Below, piece after piece: positions 44,828-52,724 of a stretch of DNA of 64,000 bases. Position 1 is the first letter of the stretch; the number at the start of each line of letters is the position of its first letter. Source of the DNA: Cohnella luojiensis (GTDB lineage: Bacteria; Bacillota; Bacilli; Paenibacillales; Paenibacillaceae). Under the pieces are notes generated by a model that saw only the letters and a program-made list of their open reading frames with translations, ran no database searches and was not told the origin of the DNA. The DNA lies in assembly GCF_004564235.1 (NCBI RefSeq), contig NZ_SOMN01000010.1, forward strand, positions 1 through 64,000. The letters are read 5' to 3'. The position numbers and the translations under genes are program-made.

Positions 44828-44853
44828 GAAAAAAACCCTTACTAGGTAAGGGT
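44828..44853 (-). terminator. Terminator after tRNA-Leu
   Basis: The 9-bp stem AACCCTTAC/GTAAGGGTT with loop CTA is followed by TTTTT on the minus strand, 17 bases past the 3' end of the tRNA-Leu gene. It closes the Glu-Lys-Leu group. Confidence 0.88.
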
Positions 44854-44870
44854 TCCGAGGTTTTTGAGGT

Positions 44871-44955
44871 ATGGTGCGGTCGGCGGGATTTGAACCCGCA
44901 CACCCTATGGGCACTACCCCCTCAAGATAGCGTGTCTGCCGTTCCACCACGACCG
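44871..44955 (-). tRNA. tRNA-Leu (anticodon GAG)
   Basis: 85 bases including an encoded CCA end. The acceptor stem is GCGGTCG/CGACCGC, the anticodon stem is CTATC/GGTAG with loop TTGAGGG, and a variable arm typical of class II tRNAs precedes the GGTTCAAAT T-loop. The gene ends the minus-strand tRNA group. Confidence 0.95.
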
Positions 44956-45006
44956 CACATTTTGGGAAAGTCGTCCGATCCGGCTTACGCCTTACGGAAC
45001 TATAAA

Positions 45007-45082
45007 TGGTGAGCCATGAAGGACTCGAACCTTCGACACCCTGATTAAAAGTCAGGTGCTCTACCAACTGAGCTAATGGCTC
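45007..45082 (-). tRNA. tRNA-Lys (anticodon TTT)
   Basis: 76 bases with encoded CCA. The acceptor stem is GAGCCAT/ATGGCTC, the anticodon loop is CTTTTAA between CCTGA and TCAGG, and the T-loop is GGTTCGAGTCC. Confidence 0.96.
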
Positions 45083-45086
45083 GCAA

Positions 45087-45161
45087 TGGTGACCCCTAGG
45101 GGATTCGAACCCCTGTTACCTCCGTGAAAGGGAGGTGTCTTAACCGCTTGACCAAGGGGCC
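45087..45161 (-). tRNA. tRNA-Glu (anticodon TTC)
   Basis: 75 bases with encoded CCA. The acceptor stem is GGCCCCT/AGGGGTC (first pair G-C, one G-T wobble), the anticodon loop is CTTTCAC between CCTCC and GGAGG. It is 4 bases from tRNA-Lys. Confidence 0.96.
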
Positions 45162-45316
45162 ATTTCCGGTCTGCGATTACCGTAATTTTGCGCTGCCCGT
45201 TTCAGACGACAAATATGAGTATATACCAATGAGAGGACGAGTGCAAGCACTTTTTTGAACAAAACACCGGGAATATCGACCATCTGAGCGAATGGGATAT
45301 CGTCAAAGGGGTAAAA

Positions 45317-45351
45317 TCAAAAAGAGCCCATCAGCGTTAGCTGGCGAGCTC
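45317..45351 (-). terminator. Terminator after the Asn-Ser tRNA pair
   Basis: A 12-bp stem with wobble pairs (GAGCTCGCCAGC/GCTGATGGGCTC) is followed by TTTTTG on the minus strand, 27 bases past tRNA-Ser. It splits the five tRNAs into two transcripts. Confidence 0.75.
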
Positions 45352-45377
45352 CCTTAAGTCGGCTTATTGAATTTACA

Positions 45378-45468
45378 TGGCGGGGAGAGAGGGATTCGAA
45401 CCCTCGCACGCATGACACGTCTACTCCCTTAGCAGAGGAGCCCCTTATAGCCACTTGGGTATCTCCCC
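45378..45468 (-). tRNA. tRNA-Ser (anticodon GCT)
   Basis: 91 bases with encoded CCA and the long variable arm of serine tRNAs. The acceptor stem is GGGGAGA/TCTCCCC and the anticodon loop contains TGCTAAG. Confidence 0.95.
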
Positions 45469-45469
45469 A

Positions 45470-45545
45470 TGGCTCCCCGAACAGGACTCGAACCTGTGAC
45501 AACTCGATTAACAGTCGAGTGCTCTACCAACTGAGCTATCAGGGA
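45470..45545 (-). tRNA. tRNA-Asn (anticodon GTT)
   Basis: 76 bases with encoded CCA. The acceptor stem is TCCCTGA/TCGGGGA (with one wobble pair) and the anticodon loop is CTGTTAA between CTCGA and TCGAG. One base separates it from tRNA-Ser. Confidence 0.95.
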
Positions 45546-45624
45546 AAGTTTCAAAAGCGACAAGTAATAATTTATCATGGTTCATGCCCGAAGTCAAGCA
45601 TTTTTAAATCGCGTTCCGAAATTA

Positions 45625-46116
45625 TCACCCTGGTGCCCGGTTGCTCTCAAGCTCGGGCTGCTGTACTTGCAGCAGCTTAAGCCGGCCGCGGCAACGCCCG
45701 CATGCGTATTTATGGGGATCCGCCCGCCGCTTCCTAGGATAGTTCATGCCGCACGCCGTACACAGTAGAAGATATTTAACCGGAAGACTTCTCCTCGCTC
45801 CCGGAAGAGGGCGGCAATGCCTCGTGGCGCCGACCTCGACGAGCAATCGCTTGAAGTCGGCATCGCGATGCTGGTATCCTTTGCGCTGCAAATGCAGATG
45901 ATAATGGCAAAGTTCATGTTTGATAATGGCTTCCGTCTCTTCTGCGCCATGAACGGCTAATTGATGCGGACTAATCTCGATATTATGGCTCTTCGTAAAA
46001 TATCGGCCTCCGGTCGTTCGGAGCCGTGAATTAAAGGATGCCCGATGCAAGAACGGTCGTCCGAAGAAGGCTAGAGAAACCCGTTCAATCCATTGTTGCA
46101 GCTCCTGATCGTTCAT
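45625..46116 (-). CDS. SprT-like zinc metalloprotease-fold protein
   Basis: 163 residues. The zinc-binding helix is IIKHELCHYHLHL near residue 63. A C-terminal zinc ribbon has two Cys pairs (LLCTACGMNY and YACGRCRGRL). This is the SprT/YdcK arrangement of Bacillales. In Bacillus subtilis the homologue lies beside cmpA and the Tex-family gene ydcI, and the same grouping is kept here. The cellular role of bacterial SprT-like proteins is not well established; DNA-protein crosslink proteolysis in the eukaryotic relative is family knowledge only. The start follows GGAGGTCTGGAA. Confidence 0.88.
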   Translation of the reverse strand: MNDQELQQWIERVSLAFFGRPFLHRASFNSRLRTTGGRYFTKSHNIEISPHQLAVHGAEETEAIIKHELCHYHLHLQRKGYQHRDADFKRLLVEVGATRHCRPLPGARRSLPVKYLLLCTACGMNYPRKRRADPHKYACGRCRGRLKLLQVQQPELESNRAPG

Positions 46117-46127
46117 TTCCAGACCTC

Positions 46128-46169
46128 CTTGGTTCCAGTCAAGACATTCTTGGTTCCAGTCAAGACATT
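46128..46169. repeat. Perfect 21-bp tandem duplication in a divergent promoter region
   Basis: Two identical 21-base units, each beginning CTTGGTTCCAGTC and ending AAGACATT, lie end to end between the divergently read SprT-like gene and the 118-residue gene. The second unit is followed by CTTGACG. It begins 11 bases upstream of the SprT-like start codon. Confidence 0.9.
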
Positions 46170-46260
46170 CTTGACGTTAGATCAGCTTGACCTACTTGAA
46201 TTGTAGACTTGGATTGGGCTACACTGTCAAGTAGAAATGGTTGAGGGGAGACCGCGTCGT

Positions 46261-46617
46261 ATGCCTGAAATGTCTTATATTCTTTTGCAGCAGGAGCAAG
46301 GCGATCTTCTATTCGTGGAGATGCCCGCTTCCCATGCTTACCAGTTAAGCGCTTTGAATCTTCGCCTTCATAAAGAGCTATCCAAATTAACGGCCGATAA
46401 TGTACCGAAGCTGCCTAGAGCGATCGCGGAGTTCCGCGCCTTGGATCTGCTGGACGAGAACCAATCTCCGATCGGCGGACTCCATTACGTGAACGAGCTG
46501 GAACGGACTTTTGCTTCCATCCGCGAAAGCGCCTACCCGCTCGTGTCGCTGCTTACGGAAATACGCGCCCTCCAAGCGCAATTAGAGCAATGGTACGAAG
46601 AAGAGGATATGCTATAA
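46261..46617 (+). CDS. Conserved hypothetical protein (118 aa)
   Basis: A small soluble protein with no signal peptide. It starts MPEMSYILLQQEQGDLLFVEMP, has a helical middle (LNLRLHKELSKL) and ends in a long amphipathic acidic helix (LTEIRALQAQLEQWYEEEDML). I do not recognise the family. I chose the ATG at 46261, 10 bases after GAGGGGAG; an ATG at 46270 is possible. A weak promoter (TTGAAT at 46196, TACACT at 46220, 18-base spacer) lies upstream. It precedes cmpA by 88 bases on the same strand. Confidence 0.6.
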   Translation: MPEMSYILLQQEQGDLLFVEMPASHAYQLSALNLRLHKELSKLTADNVPKLPRAIAEFRALDLLDENQSPIGGLHYVNELERTFASIRESAYPLVSLLTEIRALQAQLEQWYEEEDML

Positions 46618-46705
46618 GCATCATTACTCGTTCGGACCTGCACAGTCATCCGCCTAACCCCATATGCTATTCATACAGCATGTGAATGGGAGGAGGACGA
46701 TTCCG

Positions 46706-46846
46706 ATGCCTCAATGGCTTTGCAACCAACTCATGTCCGCGTTTCAGAAAAAGGATCGCCGGCAAATCCGTCTGTTGAACGATTGCTGGTTTTATTACCG
46801 CGCCAAGCCCGAGAAAACCAAAGATAATGCCGGAATCAATCCATGA
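46706..46846 (+). CDS. cmpA: Cortex morphogenetic protein CmpA
   Basis: 46 residues. The sequence MPQWLCNQLMSAFQKKDRRQ followed by IRLLNDCWFYYR is the CmpA family pattern (Bacillus CmpA is 37 residues). CmpA acts in the mother cell during sporulation, in quality control of spore-envelope assembly together with ClpXP and SpoIVA (established knowledge in B. subtilis). The start ATG is fixed by GGGAGGAGG at 7-12 bases; longer in-frame starts have no such site. CATATGCT and CATACAGC in the leader resemble the -10 box of sigma-E promoters, without a clear -35. It marks the organism as a spore former. Confidence 0.9.
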   Translation: MPQWLCNQLMSAFQKKDRRQIRLLNDCWFYYRAKPEKTKDNAGINP

Positions 46847-46853
46847 TACCGCG

Positions 46854-46903
46854 AAAAAAGGATCTTCCTCCCGCCGGAATGGCAGGATTGGAAGATCCTT
46901 TTT
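46854..46903. terminator. Bidirectional terminator between cmpA and the nitroreductase gene
   Basis: The stem AAAAAGGATCTTCC/GGAAGATCCTTTTT around a 21-base loop provides T-runs on both strands. It serves the two convergent genes, 8 bases after the cmpA stop and 10 bases before the nitroreductase end. Confidence 0.88.
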
Positions 46904-46912
46904 GGTAAGCGC

Positions 46913-47563
46913 TTATTGGTTGAATTCGTTCCAGCTGGTCACTTCGTCGACCGTCAAGCGAACGGAAGGATGTCCCTCTTTCGCCGCTTTGCCTATAGCG
47001 ATCAGCATGATCGGAATATAACGCTCGCTGACTCCGAAAGCTTCTTTGAATTTTGCGGCATCATATCCGCCCATCGGTACCGTATCGTAACCTTTGGCCT
47101 TCGCAGCCAGCATCAATTGCATGGACACAAGACCGCCATCCGTGTGTACGATCTTGCGGGCGATTTCATCGGGAAATGAAGAGTACATTCCGACGGAACG
47201 CTCGACCATGGCGTTCTTGGTTTCTTCAGGAATGTATCCTGCTTCGAAAGCACGCGTGTAAATCGTATCGAGGAGTTTGTAACCTTCGCGGTCGCCCAGT
47301 ACGGCGATGACGGCGGAAGCTTCGACGACTTGCTGCTGATTGAATGCGATGGGCAGCAATTTCTCCTTCAGTTCCGGAGAATCGATGACTAGAAAACGCC
47401 AAGGCTGCACGTTGGAAGAGGAGGGAGCAAGGATGGCTTCTCCAAGCAGTTCCTTCATTTCTTCCTTGGAAATCTTGAACGTCGGATCGTAACTTCTTAC
47501 GGAGCGGCGACCACGCATGACTGCTTCGAAAGACGGACTTTGCAAAGATTGCGACGTAGACAT
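46913..47563 (-). CDS. Nitroreductase-family FMN oxidoreductase
   Basis: 216 residues. The N-terminal RRSVRSYDP motif binds FMN phosphate. LLGEAILAPSSSNVQPWRFLVI follows, and a C-terminal G-rich segment (KGYDTVPMGGYD) and VPTxGKA-like IAIGKAAKEGHP complete the fold. Such enzymes reduce nitro compounds, quinones or similar substrates with NAD(P)H in the cytoplasm. GGAGG lies 8 bases before the ATG at 47563. The 200-base leader holds two copies of an inverted repeat, and an Rrf2 regulator gene lies upstream on the same strand. Confidence 0.88.
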   Translation of the reverse strand: MSTSQSLQSPSFEAVMRGRRSVRSYDPTFKISKEEMKELLGEAILAPSSSNVQPWRFLVIDSPELKEKLLPIAFNQQQVVEASAVIAVLGDREGYKLLDTIYTRAFEAGYIPEETKNAMVERSVGMYSSFPDEIARKIVHTDGGLVSMQLMLAAKAKGYDTVPMGGYDAAKFKEAFGVSERYIPIMLIAIGKAAKEGHPSVRLTVDEVTSWNEFNQ

Positions 47564-47691
47564 TGATAATTCCTCCATTCGGATGATCGTGTAACTGAGG
47601 CAATTTTTTCACAGTTTATCGCGTAAAAAGAACTGCAATTCTAAACGCATCACGCCAATAAAGACAGTTAATACATTTAGAATTTCTAACA

Positions 47692-47713
47692 ACTGTTTCG
47701 ATATTCGCACAGT
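47692..47713. promoter_or_regulatory. Candidate Rrf2 operator, copy 1
   Basis: An inverted repeat ACTGT-N12-ACAGT with the inner bases TTCGATATTCGC. A second copy with the same arms and spacing lies 46 bases away. Both lie between the Rrf2 and nitroreductase genes. Confidence 0.55.
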
Positions 47714-47737
47714 AAAAGAGAAATAAAAAACCATTTA

Positions 47738-47759
47738 ACTGTTACTGATATTGCACAGT
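47738..47759. promoter_or_regulatory. Candidate Rrf2 operator, copy 2
   Basis: An inverted repeat ACTGT-N12-ACAGT with the inner bases TACTGATATTGC, sharing GATATT with copy 1. It lies 22 bases downstream of the Rrf2 stop codon. Rrf2-type dimers bind such spaced inverted repeats. Confidence 0.55.
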
Positions 47760-47781
47760 ATATGACCAACAAAAAGAAATG

Positions 47782-48264
47782 TCAATCCCCGGAAATTCCG
47801 ATTTCCGCGTGCGTGCTTCCCGTACAATTATGAGCGCGCTCAGCAATTTGACCTACGGTATAGCGGTTCAGAACCTCAAGCAAGGAGTGGTCCATCGCGG
47901 TTGTAATGTCGTTGAAAATAGCGTTCATTTCCTTGCCGAACGTGTGAGAGCCCGTCGTTTCTTTAATCCCGAGACAAAGCGGATCGCTTACCTGGAGAAC
48001 GGTATACACTTCTGACAACGTAATCGTATAAGGGTCTCTGCGCAGCCGATAACCTCCGTCGCGGCCTTCCCGGGTATCCAGAATGCCTCCCTTGACGAGG
48101 GTGGCGAGGATCCGTCGCAGCAGCGTCGCTTCCGATTGAAGGAGGACGGCTAATTCCGCGCTCGGGCACGTCTTAACGTTGTCCTTCGATAAAATGACTA
48201 GCGCTTGAAGCGCTAATCCAAACCATTTGGGATGATGGGATCCGATGCATTTTTCCGGCTTCAT
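47782..48264 (-). CDS. Rrf2-family transcriptional regulator
   Basis: 160 residues. The winged helix occupies the first 75 (LALQALVILSKDNVKTCPSAELAVLLQSEATLLRRILATLVKGGILDTREGRDGGYRL), with the family signature GRDGGY. Cysteines at PLCLG and HNCTG lie in the C-terminal part but are not spaced as in the three-cysteine Fe-S cluster of IscR or NsrR, so thiol or ligand sensing is more likely. It probably controls the nitroreductase gene downstream. CGGAGGCGATAAA precedes the start. Confidence 0.9.
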   Translation of the reverse strand: MKPEKCIGSHHPKWFGLALQALVILSKDNVKTCPSAELAVLLQSEATLLRRILATLVKGGILDTREGRDGGYRLRRDPYTITLSEVYTVLQVSDPLCLGIKETTGSHTFGKEMNAIFNDITTAMDHSLLEVLNRYTVGQIAERAHNCTGSTHAEIGISGD

Positions 48265-48336
48265 TTTATCGCCTCCGATTGCTTGAATTGTATCGAAATC
48301 CGGACGCTAGGGCAAGAGGTAATTGTAAGCGTTGAA

Positions 48337-48374
48337 CAAATAAAAGCCCGAGACGGAATATTCCTCTCGGACTT
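48337..48374 (-). terminator. Terminator of tex
   Basis: The stem AAGTCCGAGA/TCTCGGGCTT (one wobble) is followed by TTATTTG on the minus strand, 11 bases after the tex stop. Confidence 0.8.
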
Positions 48375-48385
48375 CGAAAACGATA

Positions 48386-50569
48386 TTAAGGCTGGCGCAT
48401 CGTCAAGCTGACGCGGCCTTTCTTGAGATCGGAGCCCAGCACCCATACCGTCACGGTATCGCCTACGGCGACGACTTCCGTTGGATGCTTGACGAACTTG
48501 TTGCTGATCTGGGAGATGTGCACGAGACCGTCGTTCTTGATCCCGATATCGACGAACGCGCCGAAATCGACTACATTGCGAACCGTTCCCTTAAGCTCCA
48601 TCCCCGGCTTCAAATCCTCTATATCCAATACGTCCGTATGGAAGATCGGAGGAGGCAGCTCGTCGCGGGGATCCCGTCCCGGCCGCTGCAAGCTATCCAC
48701 GATATCGCGCAGGGTCGGCACGCCGACTTCAAGACGCGCGGATATTTCTTCCAATCGAACTTCCTTCAGTTTTAACTTAAGCGGTTCCGAACCGATATCG
48801 TTAAGGTTCAAGCCCAAATCCTTGAACAGACGGCCGACGACTTCATAGGATTCAGGATGAATCGGCGTGCGATCCAGCGGGTTCTTGCCGTCCGAGATGC
48901 GCAAGAACCCGGCGCATTGTTCGTAAGCTTTCGCGCCCAAACGCGGAACTTTCTGCAATTGCTTCCGTTCGACGAACTTGCCCGTTTCTTCGCGGAGCTT
49001 CACGATATTCTTAGCCATCGTGGCATTGATTCCCGATACGTAGGAGAGCAGCGACGGGGAAGCCGTATTTACGTCCACGCCGACATGGTTAACCGCCGAT
49101 TCCACGACGCCGGACAGGCTTTCGTCCAGCCTTTTCTGCGTGACGTCGTGCTGGTATTGACCGACTCCGATCGCTTTGGGCTCGATCTTGACGAGCTCCG
49201 CAAGCGGATCCTGCAATCGTCTTGCTATGGAAACCGCGCTGCGCTCGGATACGTCCAGGTCGGGGAATTCCTCTGCCGCAAGCTTGGAAGCGGAATATAC
49301 GCTTGCGCCCGCTTCGTTTACGATCAAGTACTGCAGATTACGTTCCGGCAAAGCATGGATAATCCCGACGACGAATTGCTCCGTCTCGCGGGAGCCCGTG
49401 CCGTTGCCGATGACGATCAGTTGGATTCCGTATTGATTGATCAACCTGCGGAATACGACCTCCGCCTCCGCTTTCTTGTTGTGCGGAGGGGTCGGATACG
49501 TAACGGCAACCTCCATAAGCTTGCCCGTATCGTCCACGACGGCCAGCTTGCACCCCGTCCGGTAAGCAGGATCGACGCCTAGTACCACTCGCCCCTTAAC
49601 CGGAGGCTGAAGCAATAGATTACGCAGGTTCTCGGAGAAGATGCCGATGGCATGCTCCTCCGCCTTCTCCGTCAGTTCGCCGCGCAGCTCGCGTTCGATT
49701 GATGGAGAGATCAGCCGCTTATAGGCATCTTCGGCGGCGGCAGCCAACACGTCGCGCGTAATGGACGGCCCCTTCAAAGTCCTTCTATTCAACTCTTCTA
49801 CGATCCGATCGACGGGCACGTCGATGGACACTCCCAGCACGTCTTCGCGTTCGCCGCGATTCATCGCTAGAACCCGGTGAGGCGGCAAGCGCTTGACCGG
49901 CTCCGAATATTTGTAATACATCTCGTAGACGGATTCCGCCTCGGCATCTTTGGCTTTGCTATGTAGAACTCCTTGATCCCACGTGAACTTCCGCACCCAA
50001 CGCCGAATATCAGCATCGTCGGCAAGTCCTTCCGCCACGATATCGGAAGCGCCTTGAATGGCTTCCTCCGGAGTTTGGACACCCTTGTCTTCATTGACGT
50101 ATTTCGAAGCTTCGGCAAGAAGATCGCCATGCCGCGGCTGCGAGAGCAACCATTGGGACAAAGGCTCCAAGCCGCGCTCCTTGGCGACGCTGGCGCGAGT
50201 CTTCCTCTTCTGCCGGTAAGGACGATATAAATCCTCCACTTCCTGCAGCTTAGCCGATTTTTCAATGGCGGCTTGCAGCTCCGGAGTCAGCTTTCCCTGC
50301 TCGTCGATCAGGCGGATGACCTCGCTTTTGCGGTCCTCTAGTCCTTTCAAATACGTTCGGCGATCGTCTATGGCGCGAAGCTGCACCTCGTCCAGCTCGC
50401 CCGTCATTTCTTTGCGGTATCTGGCGATAAAAGGAATCGTATTGCCGTCATCGAGCAGAGCGGCTACCGTTCTTACTTGACCCAGGCTAATCCCCAGCTC
50501 CGCGGCGATTTGCTTAACCATTCTCTCCCGCACGTTCGTTACCGTCGTCGTCTCGTTGCCCACGCTCAT
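48386..50569 (-). CDS. tex: Tex-family RNA-binding transcription accessory protein
   Basis: About 727 residues, full length. In order: the N-terminal helical region (IPFIARYRKEMTGELDEVQLRAI), the YqgF/RNase H-like domain (VVLGVDPAYRTGCKLAVVD), the helix-hairpin-helix part (LSYVSGINATMAKNIVKLREETG) and the C-terminal S1 domain (GTVRNVVDFGAFVDIGIKNDGLVHIS). Tex binds RNA polymerase and nucleic acid and is related to eukaryotic Spt6 (family knowledge). The ATG at 50569 has GGGAGG 9 bases upstream. In Bacillus the homologue YdcI lies near the SprT-like gene as here. Confidence 0.94.
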   Translation of the reverse strand: MSVGNETTTVTNVRERMVKQIAAELGISLGQVRTVAALLDDGNTIPFIARYRKEMTGELDEVQLRAIDDRRTYLKGLEDRKSEVIRLIDEQGKLTPELQAAIEKSAKLQEVEDLYRPYRQKRKTRASVAKERGLEPLSQWLLSQPRHGDLLAEASKYVNEDKGVQTPEEAIQGASDIVAEGLADDADIRRWVRKFTWDQGVLHSKAKDAEAESVYEMYYKYSEPVKRLPPHRVLAMNRGEREDVLGVSIDVPVDRIVEELNRRTLKGPSITRDVLAAAAEDAYKRLISPSIERELRGELTEKAEEHAIGIFSENLRNLLLQPPVKGRVVLGVDPAYRTGCKLAVVDDTGKLMEVAVTYPTPPHNKKAEAEVVFRRLINQYGIQLIVIGNGTGSRETEQFVVGIIHALPERNLQYLIVNEAGASVYSASKLAAEEFPDLDVSERSAVSIARRLQDPLAELVKIEPKAIGVGQYQHDVTQKRLDESLSGVVESAVNHVGVDVNTASPSLLSYVSGINATMAKNIVKLREETGKFVERKQLQKVPRLGAKAYEQCAGFLRISDGKNPLDRTPIHPESYEVVGRLFKDLGLNLNDIGSEPLKLKLKEVRLEEISARLEVGVPTLRDIVDSLQRPGRDPRDELPPPIFHTDVLDIEDLKPGMELKGTVRNVVDFGAFVDIGIKNDGLVHISQISNKFVKHPTEVVAVGDTVTVWVLGSDLKKGRVSLTMRQP

Positions 50570-50641
50570 GAATAAGTGCCTCCCGTTGCTTGTACATTCT
50601 ATTATTATGTAGTCCATGGCAACGAGAAATCAAGCTTGGAG

Positions 50642-50690
50642 TAAAAACAAAGGTTATCCCTAAGGTCTGGATTGACCTTTGGAATAACCT
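50642..50690 (-). terminator. Terminator of the alpha-mannan operon
   Basis: A stem with arms AGGTTATTCC and GGGATAACCT, extended by AGGTC/GACCT, is followed by TTGTTTTTA on the minus strand, 9 bases after the GH76 stop codon. Confidence 0.85.
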
Positions 50691-50698
50691 CGAAGTCT

Positions 50699-51778
50699 TC
50701 ATGTCGCAGCTTCCGTTCCCTGGTAAAGCTTAAAACCCTTCGCTTCCAGTTTCGCGGACATTTCCAGGAGAATGATTCCGCTTATTTGGGTTCCAAGCTC
50801 CACGGTCTCTCCCGGAGGCTGGCTCCAATCCGGACCGAATAACGTTCTGGCTTCGTCCCTGCCTTCGTTCCATAAAGACACCGCATTACGCAAGAGTACA
50901 TCGGCCAGCTTAGGGAATCGTGACGGGTAATCCGCCGCCATGTTCGCAGCGTACCGGACGAGAATCCCCTTGAACAGTCCCCCGTCGCCCTTTCCTTCGT
51001 TAGGCAGCAAAGCGGTTTCCTTATTCGTCAATCTATCGATGGCAGTGTTAGCGGTCCTCTCGGCATCGAAAAGATAAAATTCGTTCCCCGTCGTCCGGTA
51101 AAGCTCGTGCGCCGCTCCGATGAATACGCCCTGGCAATAGGTGAATTCCCAATCCTTATCGATGACTCCTTCGCCTGTGCGGTTTATCCCGTCCCAGACG
51201 AAGCCGCTATCCGGATCGACCAAAGTCCTTTTTTGCCAATCGTAGATTTTAAGCGCCCACTTCAGGTACTCCCCTTTCCCGAAAGAGCGGTGCATGCGGG
51301 CGGCCAAGATGATCGCCGGAGCGTTAGCCGGCGTATTCTTGTAATCGAGCTGGCTTTTCTGCCAAGCGATTCCTCCGCCCATGTGATCGTTCCAGCCGGT
51401 CTTGATGTCTTCCCAGAGCACGAGTGCCGCTTGCTTGTATTTCTCCTCGTTCGTTGCTTCGTAAGCCCTTAGCCAAGCGATCGCCATCCATTCCATATCG
51501 TCATACAGCGAATTCGGCCAAGCTCCGCCATTGCGCTTCAGCAAACCTTCGTACAATTCGGCCAACGTATCGCTATAAAGGGAATTTCCCGTTCTATTTA
51601 ATCCGTCTACCAACGCCTCTACGGCGTGCGCCATCCACCAATAATGGAAAATCGTATTGCAAGCGCCTCCCGGACATGGCGTTTCGATATTGTACATGCC
51701 GATCTCCGGGTTCCAGAAGCGATCGCGAAGAGCTTTTTGCGCGTGATCCGCCCATGTTGACCCTATCCGTAAGTTCAT
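50699..51778 (-). CDS. GH76 alpha-1,6-mannanase-type glycosidase
   Basis: 359 residues without a signal peptide. The (alpha/alpha)6 fold is shown by WADHAQKALRDRFWNPEIGMY and FHYWWMAHAVEALVDG. The catalytic paired Asp of GH76 is in NSLYDDMEWMAIAWLRAY near residue 118. GH76 enzymes cleave alpha-1,6-mannosidic bonds. Because it is cytoplasmic and the last gene of an importer operon that also encodes a GH125 enzyme, it probably shortens imported manno-oligosaccharides or a related substrate. GH76-like proteins with other substrates exist, so the exact activity is an inference. Confidence 0.85.
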   Translation of the reverse strand: MNLRIGSTWADHAQKALRDRFWNPEIGMYNIETPCPGGACNTIFHYWWMAHAVEALVDGLNRTGNSLYSDTLAELYEGLLKRNGGAWPNSLYDDMEWMAIAWLRAYEATNEEKYKQAALVLWEDIKTGWNDHMGGGIAWQKSQLDYKNTPANAPAIILAARMHRSFGKGEYLKWALKIYDWQKRTLVDPDSGFVWDGINRTGEGVIDKDWEFTYCQGVFIGAAHELYRTTGNEFYLFDAERTANTAIDRLTNKETALLPNEGKGDGGLFKGILVRYAANMAADYPSRFPKLADVLLRNAVSLWNEGRDEARTLFGPDWSQPPGETVELGTQISGIILLEMSAKLEAKGFKLYQGTEAAT

Positions 51779-51814
51779 TCCGCTCCGCTCGCTTTCCTCA
51801 TGATTTCTTATCTT

Positions 51815-52708
51815 TTAACCTTTTACGCCGCTAAAGGCGATCCCTTGCACGAAATACCGTTGAAGCAGGATAAACAAAATCAGAATGGGTAAAATCGCGA
51901 CAAGCGCGCCGGCCATCATCGGGCCGAAATCGGTCTGATGGTTATAGGAAAATGCTTGCAAACCCATCTGAATCGTATGCTTTAGCGGGTCGTTCAACAC
52001 GATCATCGGCCACAGGAACGAGTTCCAGCCCGCTTGGAAGGTAAAGATTCCGAGCGTGGCGAGCGCCGGTTTCGTCAGCGGAAGGTAGATACGCAGGAAA
52101 ATACGGAATTCTCCGGCTCCCTCGATTCGCGCCATCTCCATCATGTCGCTAGGCAGAGTCAAGAAAAACTGCCGCATGAAGAAGACGGCGAACGTGCCCG
52201 ACGCGCCCGGAAGAATGATCGCCCAGAACGAATTCAGCAGACCGCTGCCTCCGGAACCCGACCAGTCGTTACCTCCTAGAAATGGCAAATGCATGAGAAC
52301 ATAGAAGCTTGGAATCATGGTCACGACGCCCGGAATCATCATGGAAGCCAGAAGGATGCGAAAGATCGGTTTATTGAGGCGAAAAGGCAATTTCGCGAAA
52401 GCATACCCGCCAAGCGATCCGAAGAACAGATTCGTTAATACTCCCATGAACGCGAGATAGAAGGAGTTACCGAAATATCTCATAAAAGGAACCGTCGTAA
52501 ACGCATCCGTATAATGCTCCAAGGTAAACCTGGATGGCAGCCATTGGATCGGAAACGCGAAGATTTCGTTGTCCGGCTTGAGCGAGGTCAATACGCTCCA
52601 CAAGAACGGCAGGAACATGGCAAGCGACACCATGGCAGCCACGATGTAGAAAGCGGTCGCACGGAGCGTCCGAGCAAATACGGGCTTGCTGGAATAGGTA
52701 GATTTCAT
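51815..52708 (-). CDS. Carbohydrate ABC transporter permease (MalG-type)
   Basis: 297 residues with six membrane spans. The EAA loop is MMEMARIEGAGEFRIFLRIYLP near residue 190. It ends with the usual GVKG. It pairs with the 295-residue permease encoded 16 bases upstream. It lies between that permease and the GH76 gene in the alpha-mannan operon. Confidence 0.9.
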   Translation of the reverse strand: MKSTYSSKPVFARTLRATAFYIVAAMVSLAMFLPFLWSVLTSLKPDNEIFAFPIQWLPSRFTLEHYTDAFTTVPFMRYFGNSFYLAFMGVLTNLFFGSLGGYAFAKLPFRLNKPIFRILLASMMIPGVVTMIPSFYVLMHLPFLGGNDWSGSGGSGLLNSFWAIILPGASGTFAVFFMRQFFLTLPSDMMEMARIEGAGEFRIFLRIYLPLTKPALATLGIFTFQAGWNSFLWPMIVLNDPLKHTIQMGLQAFSYNHQTDFGPMMAGALVAILPILILFILLQRYFVQGIAFSGVKG

Positions 52709-52724
52709 AACCGTTCACCGCTTT

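Noticed and set aside
44810..45067. An open frame across the tRNA region
   Set aside because: It translates tRNA-Leu and part of tRNA-Lys; the tRNA structures explain the sequence.
48857..49582. A 241-codon open frame on the plus strand
   Set aside because: It lies entirely within tex on the other strand; the tex protein is conserved over this stretch.
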